Source of the DNA: Erythrobacter sp. UBA3075
Lineage (GTDB): Bacteria > Pseudomonadota > Alphaproteobacteria > Sphingomonadales > Sphingomonadaceae
Reading direction: 5' to 3'
Length of the DNA: 6,750 bases
Assembly: GCA_002367375.1 (NCBI GenBank)
Contig: DFBR01000034.1
Location: 1-6,750, forward strand
Shown: positions 6,325-6,750 of the stretch, piece by piece
How the letters are laid out: each line of letters begins with the position of its first letter
Numbering within the stretch: the first letter of the stretch is position 1
Translations under genes and position numbers: made by a program
The notes under the pieces: generated by a model
The model's input: only the letters and a program-made list of their open reading frames with translations
Database searches by the model: none
Told to the model about the DNA's origin: nothing

Positions 6325-6750
6325 TCAGGCTGCGGAAAGTTTACGCAGGATGCCGGAAAAGGAGGCGACGGTATCGTCTTCCTGTACCACCAGCCCTCGC
6401 GTGAATACCATCCGCCCGGTCTCCTTGGTCACTTCTACTACCGCATCGAGAGGACGATCTGGATCACCAGCGGTGAGGAATTGATTGTTCACTTCCACCG
6501 TTACTGCGCGTTCGAGACTTGAGCCAAGGATCAGGCTGGCTCCGGCGAACATCGAAACATCGACCAGTGAGAGGATCACGCCGCCGTGGATTACGTCGTT
6601 CATGTTGCGATGGATCATTTCAGGGAACATGCGCACACGCGCATGTTCGGTATCGTCGAGGCGCACCAGCATCAGGCCGATCACCGACTGGTTGAAGCGC
6701 CGTCCGTCAGGAACGCGCCATTCCTGCCATCCCGGGTGATCGGGGTGCTC
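6325..6750 (-). CDS. PaaI family thioesterase (hotdog fold), 5' end off window
   Basis: The frame is open from the right edge to the TGA at 6327-6325, giving 141 residues with the N-terminus missing. The GTG at 6684 is internal: before it the frame reads EHPDHPGWQEWRVPDGRRFN (fragment residues 1-20), a familiar lead-in for sphingomonad members. The hotdog-fold signature is NDVIHGGVILSLVDVSMFAG (51-70), with HGG in the long-helix entry and Asp64 at the usual catalytic acid position. The family hydrolyses acyl- or aryl-CoA thioesters as cytoplasmic multimers; PaaI itself acts on phenylacetyl-CoA pathway intermediates, but no paa genes are in view and the substrate here is unknown. Full-length members run about 140-165 residues, so little is probably missing. 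It is followed by zapE after one base and probably leads that operon, with the promoter beyond the right edge. Confidence 0.88.
   Translation of the reverse strand, partial: EHPDHPGWQEWRVPDGRRFNQSVIGLMLVRLDDTEHARVRMFPEMIHRNMNDVIHGGVILSLVDVSMFAGASLILGSSLERAVTVEVNNQFLTAGDPDRPLDAVVEVTKETGRMVFTRGLVVQEDDTVASFSGILRKLSAA

Noticed and set aside
1..6750. Search for tRNA, CRISPR array, insertion sequence, attachment site, riboswitch or tandem repeats
   Set aside because: Nothing convincing was found. Nearly every base belongs to a recognised protein gene and no repeat-spacer pattern or transposase is visible.

Overview
The window is about 61-63% G+C by eye and almost completely coding. It looks like a chromosomal segment of an alphaproteobacterium, most likely a sphingomonad (Sphingomonadaceae/Erythrobacteraceae). 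This guess rests on protein resemblance and gene order: an exosortase A (PEP-CTERM) module of the sphingomonad type beside zapE and a PaaI-type thioesterase. No rRNA or other species marker is present.

Positions 1-5211, plus strand: four tightly packed genes form the distal part of an exosortase A / exopolysaccharide gene cluster. They are the 3' two thirds or less of a FemAB-related protein (to 538), a PEP-CTERM/EpsH1-associated sugar transferase (535-1758), exosortase A with its EpsI domain fused at the C-terminus (1748-3304), and an asparagine-synthase-like amidotransferase (3316-5211). Junctions are a 4-base overlap, an 11-base overlap and an 11-base gap, so the set reads as one operon whose promoter lies off the left edge. 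By family knowledge, exosortase A is a membrane transpeptidase-like enzyme that removes the PEP-CTERM sorting tail of exported proteins. The sugar transferase, FemAB-like protein and amidotransferase are thought to build or decorate the extracellular polysaccharide made with this system. No PEP-CTERM substrate protein is in the window.

Positions 5208-6750, minus strand: a converging pair, zapE (AFG1-like ATPase, 5208-6323) preceded by a PaaI-family thioesterase whose 5' end is cut by the right edge (6325 to beyond 6750). They are separated by one base and are probably co-transcribed. The two operons meet tail to tail at the tetranucleotide 5208-5211, where the stop codons overlap.

No tRNA, rRNA, CRISPR array, insertion sequence, attachment site or long repeat was seen, and no gene-free stretch exceeds about 12 bases. 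The system is a known one. The points worth a second look are the XrtA-EpsI fusion, the combination of a FemAB-like and an amidotransferase enzyme of unknown substrate, and the overlapping gene junctions.
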